Assembly (NCBI GenBank): GCA_026005175.1
Contig: BPKO01000013.1
Coordinates: 34,721-98,720 of the forward strand
Direction of reading: 5' to 3'
Length of the DNA: 64,000 nucleotides
DNA from: Candidatus Tectimicrobiota bacterium
GTDB lineage: Bacteria; Tectomicrobia; Entotheonellia; Entotheonellales; Entotheonellaceae
This document shows, one piece after another, positions 55,695-63,120 of this stretch (within the stretch, counting starts at the first letter, position 1; each line of letters opens with the position of its first letter). The position numbers and the translations under genes are program-made. Under the pieces are notes generated by a model. It saw only the letters and a list, made by a program, of their open reading frames with translations, was not told the origin of the DNA and did not search any database.

Positions 55695-56652
55695 AGTAGC
55701 GGCGGTCGTTGAGGTCGGGGTAAAGCCCTGCCACCCACTCCCCGTAGCCGTTGAAGATCAGCGTGGGGCGCACCTCGTCGGTGCCCAGCATGCGCTCTTC
55801 GGCCTGCGACCAGCGCGGGTGCGCAAAGGCCGGATTGACGTTGGCCCAGAAGCCGTACTCGTGCGGCACCAGCGTCTCCCAGAACGTCTTGGGCCGCTCG
55901 CGGGTAAACTCGATGGCCACGATCGACTTGATGCTCTTGAAGCCGTACTTCCAGGGCACAATGAGGCGCAGGGGGGCGCCGTGCTGCTTGGGCAAGGGGT
56001 GGCCGTAGACGCCGGTCACCAGCAGCGTCAGCTCGTTCATCGCTTCGGCCATGGTCAGCCCTTCGACGTACGGCCACGGGTACCAGAAGCGCAGCTGGCC
56101 CAGGGCCACGGTGCGATCCAGAAACGTGGTGAACTTGACGTAGCGGGCGTCGCTCAGCGGCTCTACTTTTTTGACCAGAGCGGCAAAGGGAAAGCCCGTC
56201 CAGGGCACCGCCATGGCCCAGGCCTCGACGCAGCGGAAGCGGTAGAGGCGCTCCTCAAGGGGCATGGCACGAATCAACTCGTCGATGTCAAAGGTCTTGG
56301 GCTTGCGCACCAGCCCCTCCACGCGCACCTGCCAGGGGCGGATCTTGAGCCGCTGCGCCAGCCAGGCCACCGTCTTCATGGGGCCAAACTCGTAGAAGTT
56401 GTTGTACGAAGCCGCCACATTCTCGTCGGTCAGCGGGCGGTCAAGCGTAAAAGCGGGGTTGCGCGGCGCCGGGTAGAGGTCGCGGGTGGGGTCTTCGGGT
56501 TCGGCCGCCTGCACCGGGCCGCGCAGGCCGAGGAGGCCGCCGGCGATGGCTCCCAGGCTGCCGGCCAGGAAAGTGCGGCGCCGCATGAACACCGCCTCCG
56601 GCGTCGCCTCGCGTTCGGGAATCGCCCAGCCGGGCTTGCGCAGGTAGTGCAT
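55687..56652 (-). CDS. MsrP/YedY-like molybdopterin sulfoxide reductase
   Basis: A 321-aa Tat-exported molybdoenzyme. Twin-arginine signal RRRTFLAG near residue 25, then the SUOX fold: VRVEGLVRKPKTFDI, the Mo-ligating Cys 141 in YRFRCVEAWAMAVPW, HGAPLRLIVPWKYGFKSIKSI (in parts) and FWANVNP. In E. coli MsrP repairs periplasmic methionine sulfoxide with electrons from the heme protein MsrQ; no msrQ is here, so the neighbouring cytochrome could donate instead (inference). Overlaps the PCYCGC gene end by 8 bp. Confidence 0.9.
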   Translation of the reverse strand: MHYLRKPGWAIPEREATPEAVFMRRRTFLAGSLGAIAGGLLGLRGPVQAAEPEDPTRDLYPAPRNPAFTLDRPLTDENVAASYNNFYEFGPMKTVAWLAQRLKIRPWQVRVEGLVRKPKTFDIDELIRAMPLEERLYRFRCVEAWAMAVPWTGFPFAALVKKVEPLSDARYVKFTTFLDRTVALGQLRFWYPWPYVEGLTMAEAMNELTLLVTGVYGHPLPKQHGAPLRLIVPWKYGFKSIKSIVAIEFTRERPKTFWETLVPHEYGFWANVNPAFAHPRWSQAEERMLGTDEVRPTLIFNGYGEWVAGLYPDLNDRRYFM

Positions 56653-56666
56653 CCCTCCTCCCTCCC

Positions 56667-56690
56667 AAAAATGGGGTCAGAGAACATTTT
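56667..56690 (+). repeat. 24-bp inverted repeat, left copy
   Basis: Perfect inverted match to 57154-57177, with core GGGGTCAGAGAACA. Resembles short elements often found around REP-associated or IS200-like transposases, though no transposase is present. It forms the break point of the MerR-type gene. Confidence 0.8.
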
Positions 56691-57017
56691 CTTTCACTGT
56701 ACCAGATCGGCACCGGGGCGTCAGCCTGCCGTGGCCAGTGCTGGTACACCAGCGCAAGTAAGCGGGGCCGCACGGCGCTGCACGGCTCGCGCTCCAGCTC
56801 GCCCACCAGCGCCTTGATGTGCCGCAGCGGCAGGGCCCAGCGCCCGCGCCCGGCGGATAAACAGCAGTCGGTGCACGTCGTGCCGCGTGTACTGCCGGTA
56901 GCCGGCGGCGCTGCGTGCCGGCGCCGGCAGCACTCCTACTTGCTCGTAGTAGCGAATGGCTTTGGACGCCACACCCGTGGCGCGAGCAAGGGCGCCAATA
57001 GTCAGGGGGCACTCCAT
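56691..57017 (-). pseudogene. Truncated, frameshifted MerR-family metal regulator
   Basis: The N-terminal helix-turn-helix is intact (LTIGALARATGVASKAIRYYEQVGVLP and AGYRQYTRHDVHRLLFIRRA in parts). One extra base in a GGG run (56833-56835) breaks the frame; repaired it continues LGLPLRHIKALVGELEREPCSAVRPRLLALV (in parts) and then loses similarity at the inverted repeat. The C-terminal dimerisation helix and any later cysteines of MerR/CueR sensors are gone. It lies next to a mer-type operator (57184-57215) and was probably its regulator. Confidence 0.75.
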
Positions 57018-57153
57018 CGTCTGCCTCCTTCGCCTTTTAGCATACGCCTTCCAGTTGCTGGAGGGTCAAGGGGGAACTGGCGGCGTCCGGCGAAGCTGGC
57101 AAAGGTCACCGTCAAAGAAAGGCCCTTGAGCTTGTTTGCCCGGTAGTACGTAA

Positions 57154-57177
57154 AAAATGTTCTCTGACCCCATTTTT
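57154..57177 (-). repeat. 24-bp inverted repeat, right copy
   Basis: Reverse complement of 56667-56690 without mismatch. The two copies frame about 460 bp that contain the MerR remnant. Confidence 0.8.
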
Positions 57178-57183
57178 TTCCTC

Positions 57184-57215
57184 TTTACTCCGTACCTAGG
57201 TACGGGGATTACAAT
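57184..57215 (+). promoter_or_regulatory. Mer-type promoter/operator of the cupin-ATPase operon
   Basis: TTTACT (-35, 57184-57189), the palindrome CCGTAC-CTAG-GTACGG (57190-57205) and TACAAT (-10, 57210-57215) with a 20-bp spacer. The palindrome inside an over-long spacer is the hallmark of MerR-activated promoters, and CCGTAC-N4-GTACGG is the half-site pattern of the Tn501/Tn21 mer operators (established knowledge). Confidence 0.8.
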
Positions 57216-57257
57216 GAGGGGCGGAGGGATTTGGGACCATGCACAAGGAGGGGTCGC

Positions 57258-57782
57258 ATGCGTATACGGCGGTTTCTGCTTACCGTGTGCCTGGGCATGG
57301 CGTGGCTGGGGCAGGGAGCCCTGGCCCAGCAGATGCCCATGATGCCCCAGCCACCCGGCGCCACCCAGCCCATGGCCGCCATGGGCGCGGCGCCAGTACC
57401 TACGCCGGACCTGGTGATCACCGCGTTTGAAAAGCAGGTGGTGCTTCCCGACCGCGCCTTGCCTTTTACCCCCACGGGCATGGGGCAGCAGTTTTTTGCC
57501 AAGCTCATCGCCAAAGTGGACTTCGGCCGCGGCGTCTGGTTCTCCATCCGCAAGGCCCGCATTCCCCCCGGGGGCCACGTGGGCATCATGCGCACCACGG
57601 AGATCTGTTACATCGAGCGCGGCTTGGGCCTGCTCCTCGACGCCCAGGGCAAGACGGTGCAAGCCGTGCCGGCAGGCTCCTGGTTCACGGTGCCCACCAA
57701 CTGGGCCCACACCCTCAAGAGCATCGGCGAGGAAGACCTGATCATGACGGTGATCCGCGTGGGTCCCAAGGAGATTCACTAA
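57258..57782 (+). CDS. Exported cupin-domain protein
   Basis: 174 aa. Signal peptide (residues 1-23), a Met/Pro-rich stretch ([20 protein letters not shown] in parts) that could bind soft metals, then a cupin: [27 protein letters not shown] and [20 protein letters not shown] (in parts). Candidate cupin ligands are H in GGHVG, E in TTEICY and H in WAHTL. ATG at 57258 has AAGGAGG upstream. First gene of the mer-operator operon; metal-binding or sensing is inferred. Confidence 0.8.
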   Translation: MRIRRFLLTVCLGMAWLGQGALAQQMPMMPQPPGATQPMAAMGAAPVPTPDLVITAFEKQVVLPDRALPFTPTGMGQQFFAKLIAKVDFGRGVWFSIRKARIPPGGHVGIMRTTEICYIERGLGLLLDAQGKTVQAVPAGSWFTVPTNWAHTLKSIGEEDLIMTVIRVGPKEIH

Positions 57783-57796
57783 CAAGGAGGTTCCTG

Positions 57797-60277
57797 ATGG
57801 GCCGCTTTTCCGCGCAGGAGCTGGCGCCCCGGCAGGAGGAGGGCACCGCGGCGGCCTGCGCCGCGGGCAGCGCCAGAGTGCTGCTGAAGGTGGGCGGCAT
57901 GTCCTGCTCTTTCTGCGTCGCCAGCATCACCAAAGCGCTGACGCAGCTCGACGGGGTCCGTGAGGCGCACGTGAACCTGGCCCACGAAGAGGCCCTGGTG
58001 GTCTACGACCCGGGGCGGGTGGGGCCGGCACAGCTGCGGGCCACGCTGCAAGCGTTGGGCTACACGGTGCGCGACGCCGACAAAGCCCGCACCTTTGAAG
58101 AAGAAGAGGCCGAGCTGCGGCGCGAGCGCCACAACCTGCTGCTGGCCGCCGGCTTTGCCGCCCTGGCGGTGAGCCCCATGCTGCTCATGTGGCTCGGGGC
58201 ACTGCCGGCCGGCGCCTGGCCGCTGCTGCGCTGGCTCATGCCCACCCTGGCCCTGGCGACGGTCTTTGGCCCCGGCTGGTCGATCCTCACCATGGCCTGG
58301 GCCAGCCTGCGCCGCGGCATCCTCAACCAGCACGTGCTGCTCGAGCTGGGCGCCTTTGCCGGCCTCAGCGGCGGCTTTCTGGCCTATCTCGTTCCCACGT
58401 TCCCCCTCATGGACTTCTTCGCCGTGGCGGTCTTCGTCACCACCTACCATCTGCTTTCGGGCTACGTGTCGCTGCTGGTGCGCACCCGCAGCTCGCAGGC
58501 GGTGCGCCGGCTGCTGGCGCTGGTGCCACCCACGGCGCGCGTGCTGCGCGCGGGCCAGGAAGTGGAGGTGCCGGTGGCGGAGGTGCGCCCTGGAGAGCTG
58601 GTGCGCGTGCGGCCTGGCGAAGCGATTCCCGTAGACGGCGAGGTGGTGGAGGGCGCCTCGAGCGTGGATCAGAGCCTGGTCACCGGGGAGGCTATCCCCG
58701 AGGACAAGGGCCCCGGCGATGAAGTCATCGGCGGCGCCGTCAACCAGACCGGCACGCTGCTGGTGCGGGTGACCCGGGTGGGGGAGGAGAGCTTCCTGCA
58801 GCAGGTGGCGCGGCAGGTGGCCGAAGCCCGGGCCTTGAAACCGGGGCTGCTGGCCCTCGTCGACCGCATCCTGCAGGTCTACGTGCCGGCGGTGCTGGCT
58901 TGCGCCGGCCTCGCCGTCCTCGTCTGGACCCTGGGGGCCTGGCTGGTCACTGGTTCTCCGGCCTGGACGCGGGCGCTGTTTGCCGCGCTGGCGGTGCTGG
59001 TCATGGGCTACCCCTGCGCCCTGGGCATGGCCACGCCGCTGGCCATGATCCACGGCGGCGGCTTGGCCGCCGAGCGCGGCATCCTCATGCGCTCGGCCGC
59101 TGCCTTCCAGGTGCTGCGGGAGGTCAAGAAAGTGGTCTTCGACAAAACCGGCACCCTGACCCGCGGCCGGCCGGCGGTGGTGGCGGTGGTGCCCCTGACC
59201 GCAGAGGAAAGCGAGGTGCTGCGCCTGGCGGCAGCCGCCGAGCAGGCTTCCGAACACCCCCTGGCCAGGGCGGTGGTGGCGGCGGCGCAGGCGCGCCAGC
59301 TGGCGCTGCCGCCCCTGGAGGCCTTCCAGGCCCTCCCCGGCCAGGGGGTGGCGGCCACGGTGGCCGGACAGCGGGTGCTGGTGGGCAAGCCCCGCTTTCT
59401 TGCCGAGGCAGGCGTCGAGATGGCGCCAGCGCACCCGCCGCTCGCGGCCCTGCAAGAAGCGGGCCACACCGTGGTGGCGGTGGCTGCGGCGGGGCGGCTG
59501 CTGGGGCTGCTCGCCCTGGCCGACCCGCTCAAGGAGGACGCCCGTGAGGCGGTAGCCCGCCTGCGCGCGGCGGGCCTGGAGCCGGTGCTGCTCACCGGCG
59601 ACAACGCCCGCACGGCGCGCGCCATTGCCGCGCAGCTGGGCATCGAGGACTACCGCGCCGAGGTGCTGCCCCAGGACAAGGCGCAGGCCATACGCGACTG
59701 GCAGCGCCAGGGCCAGCGCGTGCTCATGGTGGGCGACGGCATCAACGACGCCCCGGCCCTCATGCAGGCCGACGTGGGCATGGCCATCGGCGCCGGCACC
59801 GACATCGCCATCGAGGCCGCCGACGTGGTGCTCATCGGCGAGCGGCTGACGGCGGTGGTCGATGCCTACCACATCGGCAAGGTCTCTTATCGCAAAACGG
59901 TGCAGAACCTCTGCCTTGCTTTTGCTTTCAACGGCATCGGCGTGCCCCTGGCGATGACCGGCCTGCTGCACCCGGTGTGGGCCATGGTGGCCATGGTGGC
60001 CAGCGTCACCGCGGTGCTCACCAACTCCTTTGCCGGGCGGCTGCTGCCCAAAGCGCGGCAGCCGGTAACGCAGCTGACGCTGCGCGTTCCCAACCTGCAC
60101 TGCGCCCGCTGCCTGGAGGCCATCCGCGAGGCGGTGGGCCAGCTTGCCGGGGTGGAAGCGGTGCACGGCGATGCCGCCGTGCAGACGGTAACGGTGACTT
60201 ACCGTCAGGGCGTGGTGGCGCCGGAGGCCATCCGCCGCGCCCTGGCGGCGCGCGGCTTTCCGCCCCAGGAGGAATGA
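57797..60277 (+). CDS. P1B-type heavy-metal ATPase with N- and C-terminal HMA domains
   Basis: An 826-aa soft-metal pump. N-terminal heavy-metal domain with MSCSFC (Cys 37, 40), eight membrane helices, A domain TGEAIPED, phosphorylation site DKTGTLT (Asp 449), SEHPLARA (HP motif), [10 protein letters not shown], and a second heavy-metal domain at the C terminus with LHCARC (Cys 769, 772). The membrane metal site reads YPC (405-407) where copper pumps have CPC and Zn/Cd pumps CPC or SPC, so the metal is uncertain; Cu(I), Ag(I) or Hg(II) are candidates. It lies 14 bp after the cupin gene, behind a mer-type operator. Confidence 0.9.
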   Translation: MGRFSAQELAPRQEEGTAAACAAGSARVLLKVGGMSCSFCVASITKALTQLDGVREAHVNLAHEEALVVYDPGRVGPAQLRATLQALGYTVRDADKARTFEEEEAELRRERHNLLLAAGFAALAVSPMLLMWLGALPAGAWPLLRWLMPTLALATVFGPGWSILTMAWASLRRGILNQHVLLELGAFAGLSGGFLAYLVPTFPLMDFFAVAVFVTTYHLLSGYVSLLVRTRSSQAVRRLLALVPPTARVLRAGQEVEVPVAEVRPGELVRVRPGEAIPVDGEVVEGASSVDQSLVTGEAIPEDKGPGDEVIGGAVNQTGTLLVRVTRVGEESFLQQVARQVAEARALKPGLLALVDRILQVYVPAVLACAGLAVLVWTLGAWLVTGSPAWTRALFAALAVLVMGYPCALGMATPLAMIHGGGLAAERGILMRSAAAFQVLREVKKVVFDKTGTLTRGRPAVVAVVPLTAEESEVLRLAAAAEQASEHPLARAVVAAAQARQLALPPLEAFQALPGQGVAATVAGQRVLVGKPRFLAEAGVEMAPAHPPLAALQEAGHTVVAVAAAGRLLGLLALADPLKEDAREAVARLRAAGLEPVLLTGDNARTARAIAAQLGIEDYRAEVLPQDKAQAIRDWQRQGQRVLMVGDGINDAPALMQADVGMAIGAGTDIAIEAADVVLIGERLTAVVDAYHIGKVSYRKTVQNLCLAFAFNGIGVPLAMTGLLHPVWAMVAMVASVTAVLTNSFAGRLLPKARQPVTQLTLRVPNLHCARCLEAIREAVGQLAGVEAVHGDAAVQTVTVTYRQGVVAPEAIRRALAARGFPPQEE

Positions 60278-60283
60278 GCGCCC

Positions 60284-60843
60284 ATGGACTCCCATCCCCT
60301 GCTGCGCAACCTGCTGGTGACCGCTCTGGTGGCCGGGCTGATGGCCGGCTTCGTGCTTGTCTACACGGCGCTAAAGCCGCCGCAGGCCCCGGGAAAGATG
60401 GCCGCGGCGGCGGCGCCTGCGGTGCCGCCGGTCAAGGGCTTTGCCGAAGGCGAAGCGATTTTCTTCCTGCACACCGAGGCCTCTGATCCCGAGGTGGCGC
60501 GGCTGCTCACCGAAATGATGCAGTCGCCGGTGCTGGTGGTGCCGGCGCTGGCCCAGGCTCCGGCTGCCCTGCTGGCCAACGTCTACGTCTTTACCAACGG
60601 CGTCAAAGGCGAGGGGCCGCTGGGCTTCCAGCCCGACGTGTTTGATCGCCCCCCGGGCACGGCGGGCTACAGCCCGCTGCGGGCGCTGCACCTGGTGACC
60701 TGGCAGGACCCGCAAGGCGCACGGGTGCTGAAGTCGGCGGCCGAGGTGGCGGCGGCGGCGGCGCGGGGGGAAGTGACCATCGAGCGGCCCGGGGTGGTGA
60801 TCAACATGCCGCTGCTGACCTGGGCCCGGGCGGGCGGCGCTAG
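60284..60843 (+). CDS. Membrane-anchored protein of unknown function (probable frameshift near the end)
   Basis: About 186 aa. One N-terminal helix (about 9-27), then a domain with ANVYVFTNGVKGEGPLGFQPDVFD and GYSPLRALHLVTWQDPQGARVL (in parts); this sequence occurs next to copper ATPases and in cupredoxin-like loci, but I cannot name a function. As sequenced the frame continues to 61003 across an opposite-strand toxin remnant. An indel in GGGCCCGGG (about 60817-60825) would end it LTWPGGRR at a stop at 60841-60843, which fits better. Third gene of the mer-operator operon. Confidence 0.65.
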
Positions 60844-60892
60844 CCCGGCGTGCGGTCCCGCCTTGGCGGCGCCGCCTGCCGCCTCCCCTCCC

Positions 60893-61094
60893 TCAGCGTC
60901 TTCGATAAATCTCTCGCCGATGACCGATCGCATGAATCACGATGGTCTCTTCCTCCCAAAGTACCTCATAGATAACCCGGTAATCCCCCAGCCAGCCAGC
61001 TGAGGCGTTCAACGATGCGGCGTCCGGTTGGCTTATCTAAGCGCGCTAGATCACGAGACGCTGCCAGCAGAATACGAACACGGTACGTGCTCAT
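60893..61094 (-). pseudogene. RelE/ParE-type toxin remnant
   Basis: Starts as a normal RelE (MSTYRVRILLAASRDLARLDKPTGRRIVERLSWLA in parts) and ends as one (GDYRVIYEVLWEEETIVIHAIGHRREIY in parts), but about 25 codons between the two are missing and the frame shifts at the join. The toxin core is therefore deleted. Coupled by ATGA overlap to the antitoxin. Confidence 0.75.
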
Positions 61095-61304
61095 AAGCCA
61101 AGGCGGTGAACCACTTCCTCAAGGGGCTCCCCGCGTTCACCCCTGGGCCACCGCTTCCTTTTGGCGCAGGAGCCTCTCGCGAACGGTCTTACGCATGGGT
61201 AACCCCTCGTCCGCATCACCGAGCAGCTCCAGGAGCTTCTCCTCGATGATGGTCTCTATTAGCTTGCGCAGCTCATCTTTCGTCATCTGCGCCACCGTAT
61301 CCAT
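61091..61304 (-). pseudogene. Antitoxin partner of the RelE remnant (frameshifted)
   Basis: ATG at 61304 with GTGGAGG upstream. MDTVAQMTKDELRKLIETIIEEKLLELLGD (in parts) is an amphipathic antitoxin-like helix region. One extra base in CCCC (61140-61143) ends it early; repaired it continues GERGEPLEEVVHRLGL and its stop overlaps the toxin start. A decayed toxin-antitoxin pair. Confidence 0.7.
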
Positions 61305-61516
61305 GCCATCCTCCACGTAGAGCGCATACATCGCTGCCTAGCGATAAAGCGCCGCCTGCCGCTCTGCAAGGAATTAAGCCATCATTATTGCCAGCCACCT
61401 GCCCTCCCAGGACGATACCACAAGAAGACGGCCCAAGGCCAGGCCGCCTCGCCGCCCACCAGACAGGCGCCGGGGCAGGGGGGAGCAAGCCCCCCAGGCC
61501 GCGGCAAAACCCCTGC

Positions 61517-61548
61517 TTGACTCCGTACTTAGGTACGGGGTGTATCCT
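61517..61548 (+). promoter_or_regulatory. Mer-type promoter/operator of the beta-barrel/UxxU/permease operon
   Basis: TTGACT (-35, 61517-61522), CCGTAC-TTAG-GTACGG (61523-61538) and TATCCT (-10, 61543-61548) with a 20-bp spacer. TTGACTCCGTAC followed by GTACGG is nearly identical to the -35/operator block of classical mer operons. Confidence 0.85.
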
Positions 61549-61614
61549 TTGGGCAGGTGCCTGGGAGGGGCGCCGTTCTGGCCGCCCCTGGGCTGGGGGA
61601 GAGGAGGGAGAGCA

Positions 61615-62516
61615 ATGGCACGAGGGCTTTTCGAGGGTCTCTCCTTGGTACGGCCGAGCCGTCTTGCAAGGGACCTGGTGGTGCTGCTGCTGGTGGCCGT
61701 GTCGGGGGCGACGGCAGCGCCCCTCTTCGGCGTTTCACCCCGCACCCAGTTCTTCCTGGGGTCGGTGGTGCGCAGCTTTGGCCTCTTTGGCCGCAGCACC
61801 GACAGTGGCGTCACGCTGGAGGCCTGGGCAGCGCCGCTGGTGCTTTCCTACGCCCTGCAGACCGACATGACGCTGACGCTGGGGGTGCCCTTTTTGGTGA
61901 AGCGGCTGGAAACACCGGCGGGCGACCGGCAGCGCGAGGGGGTCGGGGATCTGAATCTGACCTGGAAGTACACCTTCCTCCGCCGCGATCGGCCCTTTGC
62001 GCGGGACCAGGCTGCTCTCCTGGTGGGACTGGAGCTCCCTACGGGAGCGCTCGACCGGGAGGCGCCGCCGCTGAGCCTGGGCTCGCGCTCCCTCGACGGC
62101 ATCCTCGGCGCTGCCGTAGGACACACCACCCGCCACTTTAGTATCGAAGGGGGGCTGGTTTACAAGGCCAATACGGAAGCCAACGACTTCCGCTTTGGCA
62201 ACACGCTCAGCTATGACCTCTACCTCGCCTACCAGGGGCCTATCCCAACTTCCCCACCCCGGGGCTCTCCCAGCTCAACTTTTCCGTGGAGCTCAACGGC
62301 CGCACGGCGGAGAAGAACGAGCGGGAGAGAAGAGAGATCCCGAGCACCGGCGGCACCGTCGTCTTTCTCTCCCCGGGGATCCAGTATATCGTCGGGCCGA
62401 CCCTGCTCTTTGAGGCCGGGGTGCAGCTCCCCATCGTGCAGGACTTGCCGCCGGGCGCCCTCGCGCCCGACTTCAACGTCCTCTTCGGGCTGCGCTGGAT
62501 CTTTGCCGGGGTGTAG
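61615..62516 (+). CDS. Outer-membrane beta-barrel protein (MetA-pathway-of-phenol type), one frameshift
   Basis: About 300 aa when repaired. Signal segment (about residues 15-35, ending ATAAP), then repeated amphipathic strands typical of the PF13557-type outer-membrane family: TDSGVTLEAWAAPLVLSYAL, GVGDLNLTWKYTFLRRDRPF, LLVGLELPTGA and the C-terminal FNVLFGLRWIFAGV. The frame breaks in GGGG at about 62236-62239 (repair gives YQGAYPNFPTPGLSQLNFSVELNG in parts). GAGGAGGGAGAG precedes the ATG. As first gene behind the mer-type operator it may pass metal or ligand through the outer membrane (inference). Confidence 0.75.
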
Positions 62517-62591
62517 CCGGTGGAAATGTTTCGCGCCCGGGAGGGCGTTGACAGGGTGGAAACAGCACTTACGACGCGAAGGAGGCAGACC

Positions 62592-63095
62592 ATGAACAGG
62601 CGCATGCAGCAAGTCGCTCTCTTCATCGGGCTGGCGCTGGTGCTGGCCTTGCCGCCGCTGGCCCTGGCGCAGATCACCCGGGTGCAGATGGGCGTCGATG
62701 GCATGATTTGACCCGTCTGAGCTTATGGGGTCCAAAAGGCCCTCTCCCGCCTGGACGGCGTGGACAAAGTCAAAGTCAGCTTGCAAGAAGCCCGCGCAGA
62801 CATCCAGCTCAAGGAGGGACAGCGCCTGGAGCCGCAGAAGCTGCGCCAGGCCGTGGTCGGTGCCGGGTTTACCCCCACCTGGATCCGCTTCGAGGGGGTG
62901 GGACAGCTCATCGTCCGCAACGGCGGCCTGGCCTTCAAGGTCCAGGGCACGGAGCAGCTCATCCCCCTGGCCAGCGATGAGAAGGCCAGGGCGCTGCAGC
63001 AGGCGGTGGCGCAGGAAGGCCGGCGGGTCTTTGTCGTGGGCCTGATCCCGAAGGGGCAGGAAACGGCGCGCGTCGAGCGGTTTGAAGTCCGCTAG
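62592..63095 (+). CDS. Candidate selenoprotein: exported HMA/MerP-like protein with UxxU metal site
   Basis: 167 codons with in-frame UGA at residues 40 (62709-62711) and 43 (62718-62720). Signal peptide (about 1-27, ending ALAQ), then VQMGVDGMI-U-PV-U-AYGVQKALSRLDGVDKVKVSL: the heavy-metal-associated motif GMxCxxC with both cysteines replaced by UGA. Coding texture continues without indel through a full HMA domain (to about 100) and a C-terminal extension (ending ETARVERFEVR). A purely truncated product would be 39 residues of no use. Selenocysteine at both metal ligands would give very high affinity for Hg(II) or Cu(I). The companion permease starts 25 bp downstream. A Cys-to-UGA double mutation by chance is unlikely but must be excluded. 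Confidence 0.82.
62748..62760 (+). promoter_or_regulatory. Possible SECIS hairpin of the UxxU gene
   Basis: CGCC-UGGAC-GGCG, a 4-bp stem with G at loop position 2, starting 27 bases after the second UGA. A second hairpin (GGGGUCC/GGCCCUC with loop AAAA, 62727-62744) is closer but lacks a GU loop. Weaker than the hairpins of the other two candidates. Confidence 0.4.
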
Positions 63096-63120
63096 CGCGA
63101 GCGGTCTGGAGGAGGCGCGC

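Noticed and set aside
61091-61304. UGA in the antitoxin frame as another selenocysteine codon
   Set aside because: A one-base insertion in CCCC explains the stop: the repaired frame gives a normal antitoxin end overlapping the toxin start.
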